This document shows, piece by piece, positions 9,979 to 21,773 of a stretch of 64,000 nt of DNA. The notes beneath the pieces were generated by a model. That model ran no database searches and was not told the origin of the DNA. It worked only from the letters and a program-made list of their open reading frames with translations. The stretch is from Cytospora piceicola (lineage: Eukaryota > Ascomycota > Sordariomycetes > Diaporthales > Cytosporaceae): the NCBI GenBank assembly GCA_023375675.1, contig JALQBC010000061.1, forward strand, positions 62,001 through 126,000, in the 5' to 3' direction. How positions within the stretch are numbered: position 1 is the stretch's first letter; the number at the start of each line of letters is the position of its first letter. The translations under genes and the position numbers were made by a program.

Positions 9979-10696
9979 AGCACGTCAAGGTTCCCCAAGA
10001 TGGGTGGAGCATCTCTGGTGGATCTGACCAATCACCGCCCACCCAAACACTCGCGCGTTCAGGTGCTGTTAGGCCAGGGTTGATATTAACTACCTAGGTA
10101 GTAACTGGGTGCGACTGTTTTGAAGATGTGGTTTGACAATGTGATTTAAAGGGAATCTTGGTGATGAGTTGAATTGAATTGGGCTTTACAAATAGTCTAC
10201 ACACGCCTAGGTACTCAGTATAGACCTAGGTGGCTCATTCTGCCCTGATGCCATCTCTTATATCAACAGAAGGCACGATACAGACGCTGGCCCATGGCAA
10301 CGGGCATCCTGAGGTTTTACTACCTACATAGGTACCTACCTAGGTATGTACTTACCTAGGTAGTACGTACCTAGGTATCCTTAGGATACGGTGAAGTATT
10401 CCAAGTTGTTTACACCCGAGCAGTGGACGGTTTGGACGGACAACGGCACAGATACTGCAATATATGTGTCCTACACTGAATCAATAGTTAGACTGTGCAT
10501 GTGAAGGTCACCGTCTAGGAAACCTTGGAAGGCTCTGTGGGCAATTGACCTGTGATTTCTCTCTATGTAGGAAACTCGTTGTATACAAGTCACTGATACG
10601 CCACAGCCCAATGCTGAATAGTCCCTAGGTAGACAACAGCAGCCGCGGAAAAGCACATCGTGAACGTGCAAACATGCTTCAACGGGAGGTTTGGCC
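9979..10696. other. Intergenic region with palindrome cluster
   Basis: About 720 nt between the acidic protein's start and the 3' end of the SRRM1-like gene. It contains the densest group of TACCTAGGTA-type palindromes in the window (10091-10380). No gene is seen. Confidence 0.5.
10317..10380. repeat. Cluster of TACCTAGGTA palindromes
   Basis: Three closely spaced copies of (T)ACCTAGGTA separated by partial copies (ACATAGGTACCTACC, TAGTACGTACC). Being palindromic, the motif reads the same on both strands. Related copies lie at 10091-10100, 12819-12828, 14639-14653, 14842-14851, 14933-14942, 16864-16873, 20353-20362, 27921-27933, 31064-31071, 37599-37608, 38079-38091, 40271-40296 and 40666-40684, all outside called exons. 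Confidence 0.75.
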
Positions 10697-12410
10697 TCAG
10701 ACACTGCTCGCTTCGCCCTTGGATGATCTCCTCATCTTGAGGAGTCGATCCCTTAGTAGCTTCTCTTTCAGCTCATTGGCTCTCTGCTGCGGAGTCTTTT
10801 GGGTCTGAGGCTCCTCAAAAACAACAATGCGTAGTTAGTAGGCGTCTCTCGCGTCACAACTTTAGAGATTCCCCCCCAACTCCCTTGTAGGGATATCTTA
10901 GCGTACCTTCGGTAAGGCCTCCGTCGTCGGTGTCGGTTCGTCATCTCGTTTGATAGGTGATTTGGGTCTTCTGTTCTCGTCTTCGGAAACATCAGCCGAC
11001 TTGTCTCGTGAACGGTCTTGAGATATGGAGGATGTGTTTCTGTGGTGGCCTTTCTTCTCCCCTCCGTCTCTTCCTCCGCGGCTTGGGCTTTTGCTTCTGT
11101 ATCGTGACAGACGTCGAGAGTCCCGTGGCGACTCTGATGGAGACCTGCTACGACTTAGTTCGCGTCTTCCTCGGCCCTGACCACGACGAGCACCACCAGG
11201 CGAAGCGCTTCGACTCCGGCTGTCCCTGTCACGCCTCCGTCGCGGTGCAGGGCTCCGCGATCGTGACAGCGATCGTCTGTCGGAGCCGGAAGACGAGCGC
11301 GACCTGGCGTGTCTCCTCCTGACAGGTGAGCGGCTCCGAGATGTGGAATAGCGCCGTCGCTTCGGGGCAGGCGAGTCCCTGTCGGAGGAGGGCGAGCGCC
11401 TGCGAGGTCTGTAGTTGTTCTCTCGAGGGACTGGTGACCGGGACCTCTTGCGCGTGTATGGAGATGACGAGTTACGTCTCCTGGATCGTCGGCTGTCTCC
11501 TGCACTGGATGATCGCGAGCGAGACCGACGCGAAGTCGAGTCCGCCGAGGGCGAACGGCGTCGCGGAGGCCGTCGGTCGCCAGGCACGTATGAGTCTCGA
11601 CCTCGAGCCGGTCCACGGTAGTTGTCACGGCCACCACGCCTTGGGGGTGGTGGGGAGCGTGAAGGGCTCCTGTTGCGGCCAAAGCCACGCCCTCCACCGC
11701 GGTATGTGTCTCGATCACCTCGTCCACCACGGTAGCTATCGGTGCGGCCACCACCACCCCGTCCACGGCGAGACTCGGCATCTTCCCGCCTCTTGCGAGC
11801 TTCTTCGGCAGCTTTGTCGGCCTCGATCTGTTGGTGTCCTTCCGTCAGCATATATTATGGAGTGGTTGGCTATAGTTCCATATGCTTGCCTTCTCCTGTA
11901 TGAGCTCGAGCTTTTTGGCCTCGAGCAGCTCCTTTGGAACGCCCTGTGGGCTGGTCTGGGCACTCAAACAGAGGTTCCAGAGCTCCTTGCAGAAGGGGGC
12001 AGTGTCCTTGTCGAGGAAGCCGGTCAGCTGGATCTGGAGAGACTTGACATCGGGCTGAATACAGAGAAAATTAGTTAGCAGCCGCGGAAGAGGCAACGCA
12101 GGTAAACAGATCGTTGTAGCGGTTTGACATACATATCGCGAGCCCTCGATCAAGTTGAAGCAGAGCTCAATGACAACATCATCCTCGCTTCCAAGTATCT
12201 CTGAGATCTTGCCTGCAATCCATCTGTAGACACGCGTACGCGTTGGGCGTCAGTGCAACCGCGTCTTCGCAGCGGGGTGGAACAGAGGATGCTGCGCTTC
12301 GCTTACTTCTTCATGACCTGCAGGTTCACCTTGGTCATGTCAACCTTCTGGCTGAACTCTGGAGGGAACTTTGTGCTCTTGAGGAGCTTCGCATCCACTC
12401 CGGTCGCCAT
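10697..12410 (-). CDS. SRRM1-like PWI domain / RS-rich splicing protein
   Basis: Five exons: 12410-12307, 12223-12133, 12054-11890, 11827-10907, 10813-10697, giving 465 aa. Residues ~15-110 are a PWI domain: FPPEFSQKVDMTKVNLQVMKKWIAGKI..., then VVIELCFNLIEGSRYPDVKSLQIQLTGFLD and FCKELWNLCLSAQ. Residues ~120-140 are a charged helix (ADKAAEEARKRRED). Residues ~150-420 are a long Arg/Ser/Gly/Asp region (RGG- and RS-type repeats) typical of SR-related splicing coactivators. The end, ANELKEKLLRDRLLKMRRSS, is conserved in fungal members. The PWI domain binds nucleic acid and the RS region binds other SR proteins in the nucleus. The third intron (11828-11889) begins with GC (GCAAGC) and ends with AG after a good branch site. 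The others are GT-AG. Confidence 0.88.
11828..11889 (-). other. GC-AG intron in the SRRM1-like gene
   Basis: Read on the minus strand, the exon ends ...CAGGAGAAG, followed by GCAAGC at the donor, a GCTGAC branch-like site, and CAACAG before ATCGAGGCC. Removing the 62 nt joins LELIQEK to IEADKAAEE in frame. No GT donor nearby gives a frame-consistent join, and reading through hits a stop after ~16 codons. GC donors are a known minor class with an otherwise strong consensus. Confidence 0.8.
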
Positions 12411-13318
12411 GATGGGTAACCTGTCTTCTCTCGTCTTTCGTGCCGTAACGTTGGCTGTGATGTTTTTGGGGGAGAAGTAGACGCGAGACTGTGACGTCGG
12501 GCGAAATTTAAAGGGTGCCAGGCGCCAACGCGGGCTGCAGATGCTTGGGTTGCAGGGGGGTCAATCAGGGAGCTTCAATTGACGGTTAGCGGTGAAATCT
12601 AATGAGCTCCAGCACTCTAGCTCGGGCCAGCTCGGCATCCCTGCTCCGTGTCTTCAATAAGATCTACGTGTAATGTCTGACGGTGTGGGTTGTAATGCAT
12701 CTGTAGGGGTAAAGACACGACGAAAATGTAGGACGCATTTCAATTATCATTTCAACTACACGGTGAAAGGTAGGAGGAGAGGGAGTTGTTTGGGCAACCC
12801 TGGGAATGTGTGGATTACCTAGGTAGTTAGTATACCTTCGAAAGGTTGACCTGCAGTCTCCCTCATCCCATTCCATGTCTTCGTCTCCTTGATATCAACA
12901 CCCATCCTCTTACTCCGCATCGCACTCTAATCTGCGAGAATCCCAGGAGAAAGAAAACAGAATGCCTATCAGTTTTACCGTACTCCCAAGTAAGAGAATA
13001 TATGGAAACCTTTGAAGCGTGTATGTATTCTCTATTGATCATACAGCACCTCTTGAACATCACACGCACCATACTGTACAAGACCGTCAATTCGTAAATC
13101 ATTTTTTCCGTATTACTCGTCATTAATGAGGTATCAAAACTATTCCCCCAGGAGTCATCTGTCCGAAGGCCCATACCGTCCGTATAATGCCCAGTAATCA
13201 CCCTTTCAAGACCTTTTCCCTGCCGGTGCCACAAAAACGCCTGTTCATAATTGCAATACCCGTCAAGTTCCCACCGTACGCCAAATCCGACCAAAGCGCT
13301 GTACAACCTGCCATTCCC
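12411..13318. other. Intergenic region (promoter side of SRRM1-like gene)
   Basis: About 900 nt. It holds the promoter of the SRRM1-like gene and the 3' side of the next minus-strand gene, with one TACCTAGGTA copy at 12819-12828. No coding potential was recognised. Confidence 0.45.
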
Positions 13319-14024
13319 TCAATCCCTCGGCGCCGTGCTCGTCGTGTCCGCCCGCGGGAACGTGTACCGCGAGACGGGGCGCGGGCGCTCCAGGCCCTGC
13401 GACGACGACAACGACGACGCAGCATCGCCCTGCTTTCCGCCCTGCTGCTCGGCGGCCTTCTGCTTGGCGATCATGGCGTCGATCTTCTCGCGCGCCCTGA
13501 CCAGGCCCGTGTTGTCCTGCTGCTTGAGCCTGTTGCGGATCTCGTACAGTGCCATCAGCGTGCTCGCGCGGTCGACGTCGTCCCCGGGGTGGTGCTGCTG
13601 CTCCCGCGGCGTCCCGGGCACCGAGTTCTGGCTCGAGTTGGTCCGCGAGAGGGGCGGGGTCAGGACGCGCCGGCCGAGCTGGTCGAGCCGGTTGGCGGGC
13701 GCGGAGGACGATGCCCGCGACGGCTTGGTGCTGTCGGTGTGGCCTCGTGCCTGTGAAGGGGGAGGGGGGTTCGTGGGGAGGGTCCTGTTCGCGTTGACCA
13801 GTGCAGCGGCTGCTCTGGCGTCCTAGGATCGTACAATGTCAGCATCTATCAGACGGTCACATCTTGAGGGGTTTCGCAGTCTCCTTTGGCAAGTGTATGT
13901 CGACCTCTCTCTCTCTCTCTCTCGAATGCCGATCTTGTGACGATCGGTTGTGGGGGCCTGGACTCACAGAAGCGCTCAGGTCGGAGATGTCAGCCAACAT
14001 CTGTGCCAGCTGAATAGACTCCAT
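13319..14024 (-). CDS. Hypothetical small helical protein (186 aa)
   Basis: Two exons, 14024-13968 (19 codons) and 13822-13319, separated by a 145-nt intron containing a (CT)n tract. Exon 1 encodes MESIQLAQMLADISDLSAS, which joins in frame to DARAAAALVNANRTLP. Residues 1-35 look helical. Residues 36-95 are Pro/Ser/Arg-rich and disordered. Residues ~105-150 form a predicted helix pair (ASTLMALYEIRNRLKQ, LVRAREKIDAMIAKQKAAEQ). The tail is Ser/Arg-rich. There is no signal peptide or membrane segment. I do not recognise a domain. Such short-helix plus disordered layouts occur in adaptor or cytoskeletal subunits, but that is not evidence of function here. It is divergent from the STK19 homologue across a 1.4-kb shared upstream region. 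Confidence 0.68.
13904..13923. repeat. (CT)n microsatellite inside an intron
   Basis: About ten CT units, within the single intron of the 186-aa protein gene. Confidence 0.8.
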
Positions 14025-15432
14025 CTCAACGAGTACATGCGGGGGGGTTGCGATGTGACAAATTGTCGAAAAGTGATTTCTGAGGTTCTTCAGAGGTCTG
14101 GGGGGCCACAATGATAACTTTGTGGAATGTCGTTGGATTTGTTTGACGTATTTGTTGTAGTGAGAAGTAATTAGGAAGAGCAGCAGTCTGGACGGGTGTT
14201 GCGGGTTGGACTGATAATGTTAGGGCTCCGGGATTCCAGTCAGTCCGTTACTGTTATACTACTGGTAATGTAGAGGTGTGTGTGACGTGCGTCGTGGTTG
14301 ACTTTCCAGAAGCATTGACGGGCTGACGGGGTTCCAAGGTTGTGGGTGGGGGAACGGCGGGAGGACATCTGGACTTGTGATTGCGGGGCGGGGAACCTGG
14401 CAGGCTGGCCGCCCTGGCTGCTTGGCTGCTTGGCTGCTTGGTTGCTACTCACTCAGGCAGTCAAGCTACTGTACCGTGTACTGTTAGGGTGGGTCCACAG
14501 TCGCCCTTACCCCAGATTCTGGCACATATTGGATCCGTGCCACCCCTACAAAGTACCGCTGCCTCGACAACGACTTCACCCTCTTCAGCGTGTCTCTTAC
14601 CCAGGTGAATGAAAGCCAAGGACAAAGCATCTGTGGACTACCTAGGTACCTAGTCATGGCAAGTGCAGTGAGTCTCCCTCTCAACCATCTGCACAAATCG
14701 AATGGTCAACTTCAGCGGAACATAAACTGCCGGCGTAAGCAACATGCCGGTCCTGATATCACATGCAGCTGCAACGTCTGATTGATCAGCCTTGGCTCCG
14801 AGAGTGTGGCACCCTTCCGTGCTGGCCTCCTTTTGGTAAATACCTAGGTATTCCTCACCGAGATCCCTTGCCCCAATGCGTGTCCAATATCGTTTTGCTC
14901 CGTAACAGTCGAGTACACATGCAGGTCCTTCCTACCTAGGTACACACCACATTTGCTGCCAGGAGAAGGATACTCTAGGCATGTTGACTGATCAAATTGA
15001 AAGTCTTGAGCAGTGGACAGCCATCAAACTCAGATTATGACTATATCTACACAGTATGCTCGAGGTAACTCAAGCAACTCGGAGTAAGCCGGGAAGAAGA
15101 ACCCTACAGTTGATCAATAAACAGTGTCCACGTCTCCGGAAAGAGGGACTGCTTGTCAATTTACGGTTGCGCAAAGTTTGCCTGAAGTACCTATACGCAG
15201 TGGTGGTAGCACCGCAAGAGTACAGTAATACTACAACACTCTGCGACCGGTTTAGCGGCTGAAGGTGGCAAATTGTAGCGGATCGCCAGCGAATCACAGG
15301 GCGTCATACCGCTGACTACGCTTGTTACGCAAGGCTGCGACTCTTCGTGTGAGACAAACATATCTCTGACCTCACCTCTTCGTTACCTTGGTACCTCTCA
15401 TTTCTGTCTTGCGAGGCTTCGAACGGGCCAAT
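14025..15432. other. Divergent intergenic region
   Basis: 1.4 kb between two divergently transcribed genes, so it probably carries both promoters. It contains TACCTAGGTA-type palindromes at 14639-14653, 14842-14851 and 14933-14942, and a short GGCTGCTT repeat near 14415-14440. No gene is visible. Confidence 0.5.
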
Positions 15433-16689
15433 ATGAGCAGCCGTCTAAAGTCCATCCTCAAAAATCCCAACCGCGTTGCCAAGAGAAAGCCACCCACCCC
15501 CAGACGGACCAGCAGCGGCGTCAGCAACAGCAGTCGAGCGTCCTCATCATGGAGCGACTCGCTTCCCCGGACAAAGGCCGGGGCCTCCAACGCAGGAGCG
15601 GCCAAGCCGGCACGCAAGGGTGAAGAGGAGGAGGATTTCTTCCAGGACAAGCTCGACGACCTAGGCCTCGTCCAGGCCCTGGCGACGGACCTTGCACTCT
15701 GTGACGTGCCGCAGGCGATGCGCTACTCCCGGGAGCGCATGTTCACGCCGATGCCAGAGCAGTCGAGCAGCCTGGGGATGAGCTCGACCCGCGTGGCCGG
15801 GGTCCTCAACGCCAGGCGGAACCTGCCGCCCGTGGTGACGACGGCGCACCTGCAGGCCCTGCTGAGGAGCCCCACGGCCGTGGAGAGGGAGACGGCCGAG
15901 CTGGTACGCGCGGGGGCCCTGAGGAAGGTCGTGGTGCTGAGGAGGGGGAGGGACGGCGGGGTCGGGGAGTTCCTTGTCGTCAGTGCCGACCTGCAGGATC
16001 TGGTGACAGGGTCCGCAGCGCTCGAGGACGGGACAAAGGCCGTCTTCCTGCAGTGGCTGAGAGACAACCCGGCGGAGATGAAGGTCTCCTCCGGCGACGG
16101 CGGGCTGGAGCCGGCGCAGGTCGACCAGCTTGTGAGGGGCGGCTTCCTTGCTACCTCCCACGGATTCAACGCCGGGAGTGTGACGTCCGTGTTTGCGAGG
16201 CCGGAAGACAGGGGGACCAGCATAAGCCTGGAGACTGTGTCCCGCGCGGCGGCCGGATCAGTCGACGCGGTTGGTGGTGAAGGGGCCGTCCATGCCTCAG
16301 GTGGTAGTGGTGGGGGGCGCGCCGGGGGGCGCGGGAACCGGCCCGGCGGTGCAGAGGTCTCCCTCGCGGTCCCAGGCCAGGGCGCGTACCTGAAACTTGT
16401 CTCTGCGGCACTGTCACAGCTGGCCGGAGTCTTGAGCAAGACGGTATTCAAGGAGATGCCGGAGAACCTGCTCCGGGAGAGGTGGGACGGCGGCGTGGCG
16501 AACGACTCGAAGCAGCATGCGGGCAAGCGGGAGAGGAGAGAGTTCGTGGGGGTGCTGCCAGGGAGGACGAAGAAGTGGAAGGACTTTTATGGCATGGCAT
16601 TTGACTGGGTCCTACATGAGGCTGTTGGAGCCGGGCTGGTGGAAGTGTTTGTGACGGGCAGCGTGGGTAGAGGTGTTAGGTTGCTGTAA
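15433..16689 (+). CDS. STK19 family winged-helix protein
   Basis: Single exon, 418 aa from ATG 15433. The longer frame upstream has only non-ATG starts. Residues 1-60 are basic and disordered (SRLKSILKNPNRVAKRKPP). The folded part begins at ~75 (DLGLVQALATDLALCDVPQAMRYSRERMF). It continues with VVTTAHLQALL, ELVRAGALRKVVVLRRG, GEFLVVSADLQDLV and a Gly-rich loop (~290-320), then AYLKLVSAALSQLAGVL and FYGMAFDWVLHEAVGAGLVEVFVTGSVGRGVRLL. This is the conserved Stk19 domain order. Although named a serine/threonine kinase, the family lacks kinase motifs; recent work on the human protein describes a DNA-binding winged-helix factor in transcription-coupled repair. By homology this protein would act in the nucleus. 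The assignment is from recognised motifs. Confidence 0.8.
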   Translation: MSSRLKSILKNPNRVAKRKPPTPRRTSSGVSNSSRASSSWSDSLPRTKAGASNAGAAKPARKGEEEEDFFQDKLDDLGLVQALATDLALCDVPQAMRYSRERMFTPMPEQSSSLGMSSTRVAGVLNARRNLPPVVTTAHLQALLRSPTAVERETAELVRAGALRKVVVLRRGRDGGVGEFLVVSADLQDLVTGSAALEDGTKAVFLQWLRDNPAEMKVSSGDGGLEPAQVDQLVRGGFLATSHGFNAGSVTSVFARPEDRGTSISLETVSRAAAGSVDAVGGEGAVHASGGSGGGRAGGRGNRPGGAEVSLAVPGQGAYLKLVSAALSQLAGVLSKTVFKEMPENLLRERWDGGVANDSKQHAGKRERREFVGVLPGRTKKWKDFYGMAFDWVLHEAVGAGLVEVFVTGSVGRGVRLL

Positions 16690-19600
16690 GCAGTGATACG
16701 CTTAGCTCCTGAGGTATGACATAAAGACAAGCCCGATTTCATGCTGATGTCCGTTTCTGCCCTGGACCCTGCTGTGGTACTTGTAATACCAACAGTTTCG
16801 AAGCGGGATCATATGGTTTGGAGGGTCAGCGATGGCGATGGCATTATGGTGGAAGGTATAAGACTACCTAGGTAATTTGAGAGCCACCTGAGCAGATATC
16901 TAAGAATAGACACCGACAGGACAGTCCGCAGAACGATGCTCGAAGCAAGTTCGAATTAAGAAATGTTCTAATATCGTCGGTTGGTGCAACAGCCGAGTCT
17001 TGGGTATATTGCTTCGGGTTAGGCCCAAGGGGGGGGGGGCGCTCAAGGGTCAAACTATTTTAATCTCCCTGGCGAGCTACTGACAGTTGCTTGGGCTTGA
17101 CTGTTACGGTTCGGCGAGGGAACACTCGTTAGTTCTCAGTGTAATTATTACCCATACAATCATCTTGTAAAGCGGAGTGACCGTTCCTCTCGCGAATGAT
17201 CATGGGTTTTCTCTCCAGCCGGATGTTTCTGGAACAGCCCTACTACATATGGGTTAATGGACAACAATTGTGGTAGCGAGTTTGGATCGCCCCAGGCCTT
17301 TACGGCGAACCGCGAATACTTTGCGCAAGGTTTTGACCCTCAACGCTCCATTTCCCCTCGACACACTGCTATTTGAAGATTCGCTTGTCAACATAACGCG
17401 AGTTAATTTCATTCCCCCAAAGTCGGAGGCTCGGAGGCCATTCATCTTCGAGGAAATACAACGACGGCAGGCCATACGACCCCTCAGCAGCAGGTCAGAT
17501 GCAGAGGATGCAACGACAAGGTACCGTCCAAGCATCCGGCCTTCCGTACCAGAAGATGATCATACTTATAGGACTGCCCTAATTTCAGGCACCAACGTGG
17601 CTTCCTGCTTTCGGGGACAAAGCTTATACGGAGGGCCTGGTATTGGCCAATTGACCGCCAGGAAGATTCCGAGAACTTTCCAAGCCGCCAGTCTGCCAAA
17701 CATGCCCTCGTGGCGATGCGAGAATTGGGTAGCGACTTGTAGATCGCGTGATGCGAAACTCAATGCCCAGACTTAGTGGCAGATCCGACCATGATCAATC
17801 ATCTCATCTCCACCAAATGACAGTGTTGCGGGACAAGAATATCGGAAGAGCCATTTCCAAGCTGTAAGCAGACGCACCAGTGTTATTGGCGCATGTTTGA
17901 TGTTGTTGTCTCTGACGCGGCGCTCTCAGCACCCAGAACAGCCAAGGAGCAAGTGCATGTGAAGCCGGTGGTGTTTTGGGTGTGGTCAATAGCAGAGCTC
18001 GTAATTCGTATATGCAACGGTCTTACCAGGATGCTCATTTTTCGCAGCAACGCTGTCATTTCCCGTTATCGTGTAACTCGACATCGGAGGTCTCTAACGG
18101 GCCTGCGGGCCAAATGGCAAATGGCGACCGTGAGGTTATCGACGAATGGCAGCGTTGTCGCGATATGTGGGAGGAAGGGCCCTTGCTGACTGATGATCCG
18201 GCAAGGGGCTGCTTCTTTTGGGGATGCATGGAGGACCAATGGCACAACGGTGGAGGAACCGGTGGCGCGCATTGGGTAGGTCACGGTTCATCAGTGGCAC
18301 CCTCGGGAAATTGCATCGAGCCTATTTTGTCGATCACACAGAGTTCGTCCCACTATCAAGGAAGACTTGACTCTCTTAGGAGCGTAGATCTTATTGCCCC
18401 GATAACAGTAATGAGGCGAGGGAGGTTATTTGCTTTTCTGATGTGTCTCGGCTCCCAGCTCGGAAGGCTTTGTCGAATTGAAACGTGGTAAACCGTAGCG
18501 GCCAAACCGTGATGGACGATCCTGGAGAAAGCGAATAGCGAATTGTCAACCAACTGGGTCCTGACAAGAGTTTCCTGACAAAAGGGTTTGGCGCCCCGGC
18601 TGTCCGGACGAAAGCTCGGTCAGCGACCAATGCAACATCGGGTGGGCATAATAAGAGCAGAAGGGCAGAAGGGCAGAAGGGCTGAAGCTTCTTCGAAGCT
18701 GTGGTGGCGAACAAAGCTGCGGTGGCATGGCGGCTAGAATATGCAGGACCATTGCCCGTCAGCCCGTGCGTGCGGTCGACAATTGTTCTGCATGTCGAGC
18801 AGGACATGAAGGTTTAAAAGGGTTTCTGATTGATGCGTTCTCTGTTACACAACAGGTTGGGAGATTTACCAGCGCCATTGATGCATAATGGAGGCGAGGG
18901 TGGCGGTAGTGGTCACCACATCCTCGTCCTGTACGAACCCGTGTAAAAAGTAACATTGGAACATTGGAAGTTCCCTGGCACCCGGATCACGGATGACTTC
19001 CCCAAGGGAGGGTTGCATCAGCATCCATCCCGTCACCCGTCTGTATACTAGTGCCTATCTGCGTATCTGCACTGCTGCATATCTGACCAACGGCGATGTT
19101 GATCTGTAAGTATCTGGTGTCTGCATACACTTCCATGCATCAACTGCACCTGCACCTGCATCTGCAAGTCGTAAGTTGGGGTAATTTGGGTTCAGCGAAA
19201 AGCCCACCTGCCACTGCCAGGCCTGCCCACTTACGGATCCGGGGCCAGACTGCCAGGACTGCCAGAGAGTAATGAAAACTAGAATTGGGGGGCCTGGGGG
19301 CCTGGCCCTGCGAAGAATGACTTATGTAATCAGCCGAAACAGCGGCCACTGTTAGCCTGGAACCTGGACGGTCCCAGTGTCCCCGCTGTGCTCCATGTGA
19401 TGCTTGGACAGGGTTGGCTGCAGGGACTTTTCTGTGAGAAGGGCCGGGGTACGGAGGGAGCACCGCAAGCAGCCAAGTCAAATTGCTTCTCCGCGAAAAT
19501 GGCAAATGGTTCGTCGGTTAATCGTAGAGGGGCAAGTTGGTCTTATTTTCCTCGTCTCCTTGCCCTCTCTCACCACCCACTTTCTTCCCTCGTGAATAGA

Positions 19601-19946
19601 GAGAGGGAGAGACAGAGAGAAAGAGAGAAGAGATACAGACAGACACAAACGAACTGCTGCCAAGACAGCTCAGTTCTGTGTTGTTCGATCCTTGTTCGCT
19701 GTTCCTTGGACCTTTTTGACCTTTTTAGACGCAGTGCCACGCAGCCACGCAGCCCGTCACCGCACCGTTACAAAAGTCGTTTATCGTCAAACTCCACTAC
19801 CCGGCCAGGCAAACCCAGGAAGGACGGACTTGAGCTGAGCGCCCGAGCGTCGACTCGACAGTCCTTGTGTTGCGTTGCAGCTTCCCACCGCCTCCAACGA
19901 TCCCATTGGTGCGCTCCCGCTCCCTTTTAATCGAGGTGTGCATTTT

Positions 19947-19986
19947 GTGTGTGTGTGTGTGTGTGTGTATACGTGTGTGTGTTTAT
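19947..19986. repeat. (GT)n microsatellite
   Basis: A GT run of ~11 units, interrupted by ATAC, continues as GTGTGTGT to ~19986. Noncoding. Confidence 0.85.
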
Positions 19987-20540
19987 GTGTTTCCTTTGTG
20001 AAGTATGTATACGACAATCTTCACCACAGCACAATTTCACTTCGCCTGTTAGCCGACAAGGAGGAAAAGGTCGGCACCATCGCTTGCATTACGGATGCCA
20101 TCAACCAACTGTCGGCATCATCACACTCATTGAAGGCCTCAATTACATCAAGAAACACCGAGGCGCCACACATCCCTCGCTCCCACACCCCCCCCCCCCC
20201 GGGCAATTTCCTTTCCCATCCCTGTGTCTTTGACCCCGATCTTCGAATCCATTCGCATGGTCTCGAACTTGGACTTCGAGACGGGTCTGCGCGGGTCTTT
20301 CAGCCACTACCTACAGTACCTGCTGTACCCTTATTGTCTCTCCCTTCCACTTACCTAGGTAATTGGAGAGCGTGGAAGCAGGACCACAAAGCACGAACCA
20401 CACGCCTCCCCCATTCGATCTTTCCCATTGACGTGGTAGCTCCTCCCTTCCCGTGTCTAGCGGTAGTACTTGAGCCTCCCTTCCGAGGTTTCCCTGCGGT
20501 ACTTGATACCCTGACCCCGTCCTCTTCGAACCCGGATAAA

Positions 20541-20600
20541 CACCACAGACCACAGACCACAGACCACCGTCCACCGACCACCGACCACCGACCACCCGCC
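20541..20600. repeat. Minisatellite of ACCACAG / ACCACCG units
   Basis: Seven- to eight-base units, first CACAGAC-type and then CACCGAC-type, in tandem for ~60 nt upstream of the kinesin gene. Confidence 0.8.
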
Positions 20601-21773
20601 ACGACTGCGTCCCATCTTTTTCCAACTTGACTGAACTCGACAGGCTCTTTCACAACCCAACCCACCAAGTCAAGCACGCCCCGTGTCTCTGCGCCGAGTC
20701 GAGTCACCGCTGCGTCCGCATTTTCTAGCAGCCTGGTCGCCTCACCGATTCGACGTCATCTCTCGCCTTGGACCGCCGACCCGTGCAACTCGAGCCCTTT
20801 GCTTTTGCTCGTACGATACCATTCACGACCTTTCGATCGATTTCGGATTCGCGATATATTACTGCGTTATCGATAGGCACACGAGCCCGTCCTCGATCTC
20901 CGGCTTTTTCTGTTGGTTGATCTGTTCGACCCAAGACAAACGGCTGTCTTGCCCCCTCGAAACGCTACACATCCGGGCAGCAAGGAGGAGAAGAAACACA
21001 TTGATTGTGGTGATCCCGACTGGAAGAGGTATGCAGACCCCCGTTCCTGATCTACAATACAAGTCTTGGGGCTGTCGCATGCGCGGCAGTCACCCATCGC
21101 CCTTTGGCCAGGCCGCCTGGGAAAAACTGTGCTTTTTATATGACATTCATATATCTCTTTGGGTCTCACTCGCCCTTGTTCCCGTGACCTTTCATGGTTT
21201 TGCTCTTGGCGCGTTGGCATACTTTCGAGATGGGCACTTTCCAGGCATTGCATTTCTTGTCAAGCCGGCCCCATGCGGTACTTCGCTGCCGTCCAGACGC
21301 GCTGACAGTTTTAACTTAGATACCATAGTGACATTGCGTGTCACACCAAGACGTTGCAATACCTGGACCCAAGCACATTGGATTCTGGTACCTAACCATT
21401 AACTGGGGGAAAACGATCTTGATTCTTCAAGCCACGCCTGCACGACAAAGCTTGGGAATCATTCATCTTGCTTCCCGCCATCACTAGTCCTTGACGCCGG
21501 TGTATGGAAACAGGTCTGGTCGTCATTTCAGTAACGACCAGAGCCTCCTGTCAGGTACTATCGCGTATGGAGTAATCGTCCGAGGTCGATTACACATACG
21601 CCGAGGCCTCTTTCCGGCACATTTACTTAACAACTGCGTTTTGTCCTTTGAGGAAACAAATCGCAAAACAGGCCCTATCATTCGGGATTTGGGCTGTCTT
21701 GGTCTCATCCTTACCACTGTGCTGTGGTTTTTCGACCAGAGCCACCACTCGGTATTATTTCCAGCTTCTCAAC

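Larger units (their letters stand above)
16690..21773. other. Long intergenic region and probable leader of the kinesin gene
   Basis: About 5 kb. The first part (16.7-19 kb) has only small random ORFs and one palindrome at 16864-16873. From ~19.5 kb the plus strand becomes pyrimidine-rich with microsatellites, as in long fungal 5' leaders. A plausible untranslated exon/intron border (GTATGC after a purine-rich stretch) lies near 21028. ORFs of 251 and 239 codons at 19875 and 20683 are repetitive or lack any recognisable feature, and I do not call them. Confidence 0.45.

Noticed and set aside
9115..10083. 322-codon plus-strand ORF with hydrophobic runs
   Set aside because: The Leu/Phe-rich stretches are the complement of Glu/Lys codons of the acidic minus-strand protein; not a real membrane protein.
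17270..17776. 168-codon plus-strand ORF
   Set aside because: Starts at a non-ATG codon, no domain, no coding periodicity I can see.
19875..20630. 251-codon plus-strand ORF
   Set aside because: Crosses GT and ACCACAG microsatellites and has no domain or coding bias; probably leader DNA.
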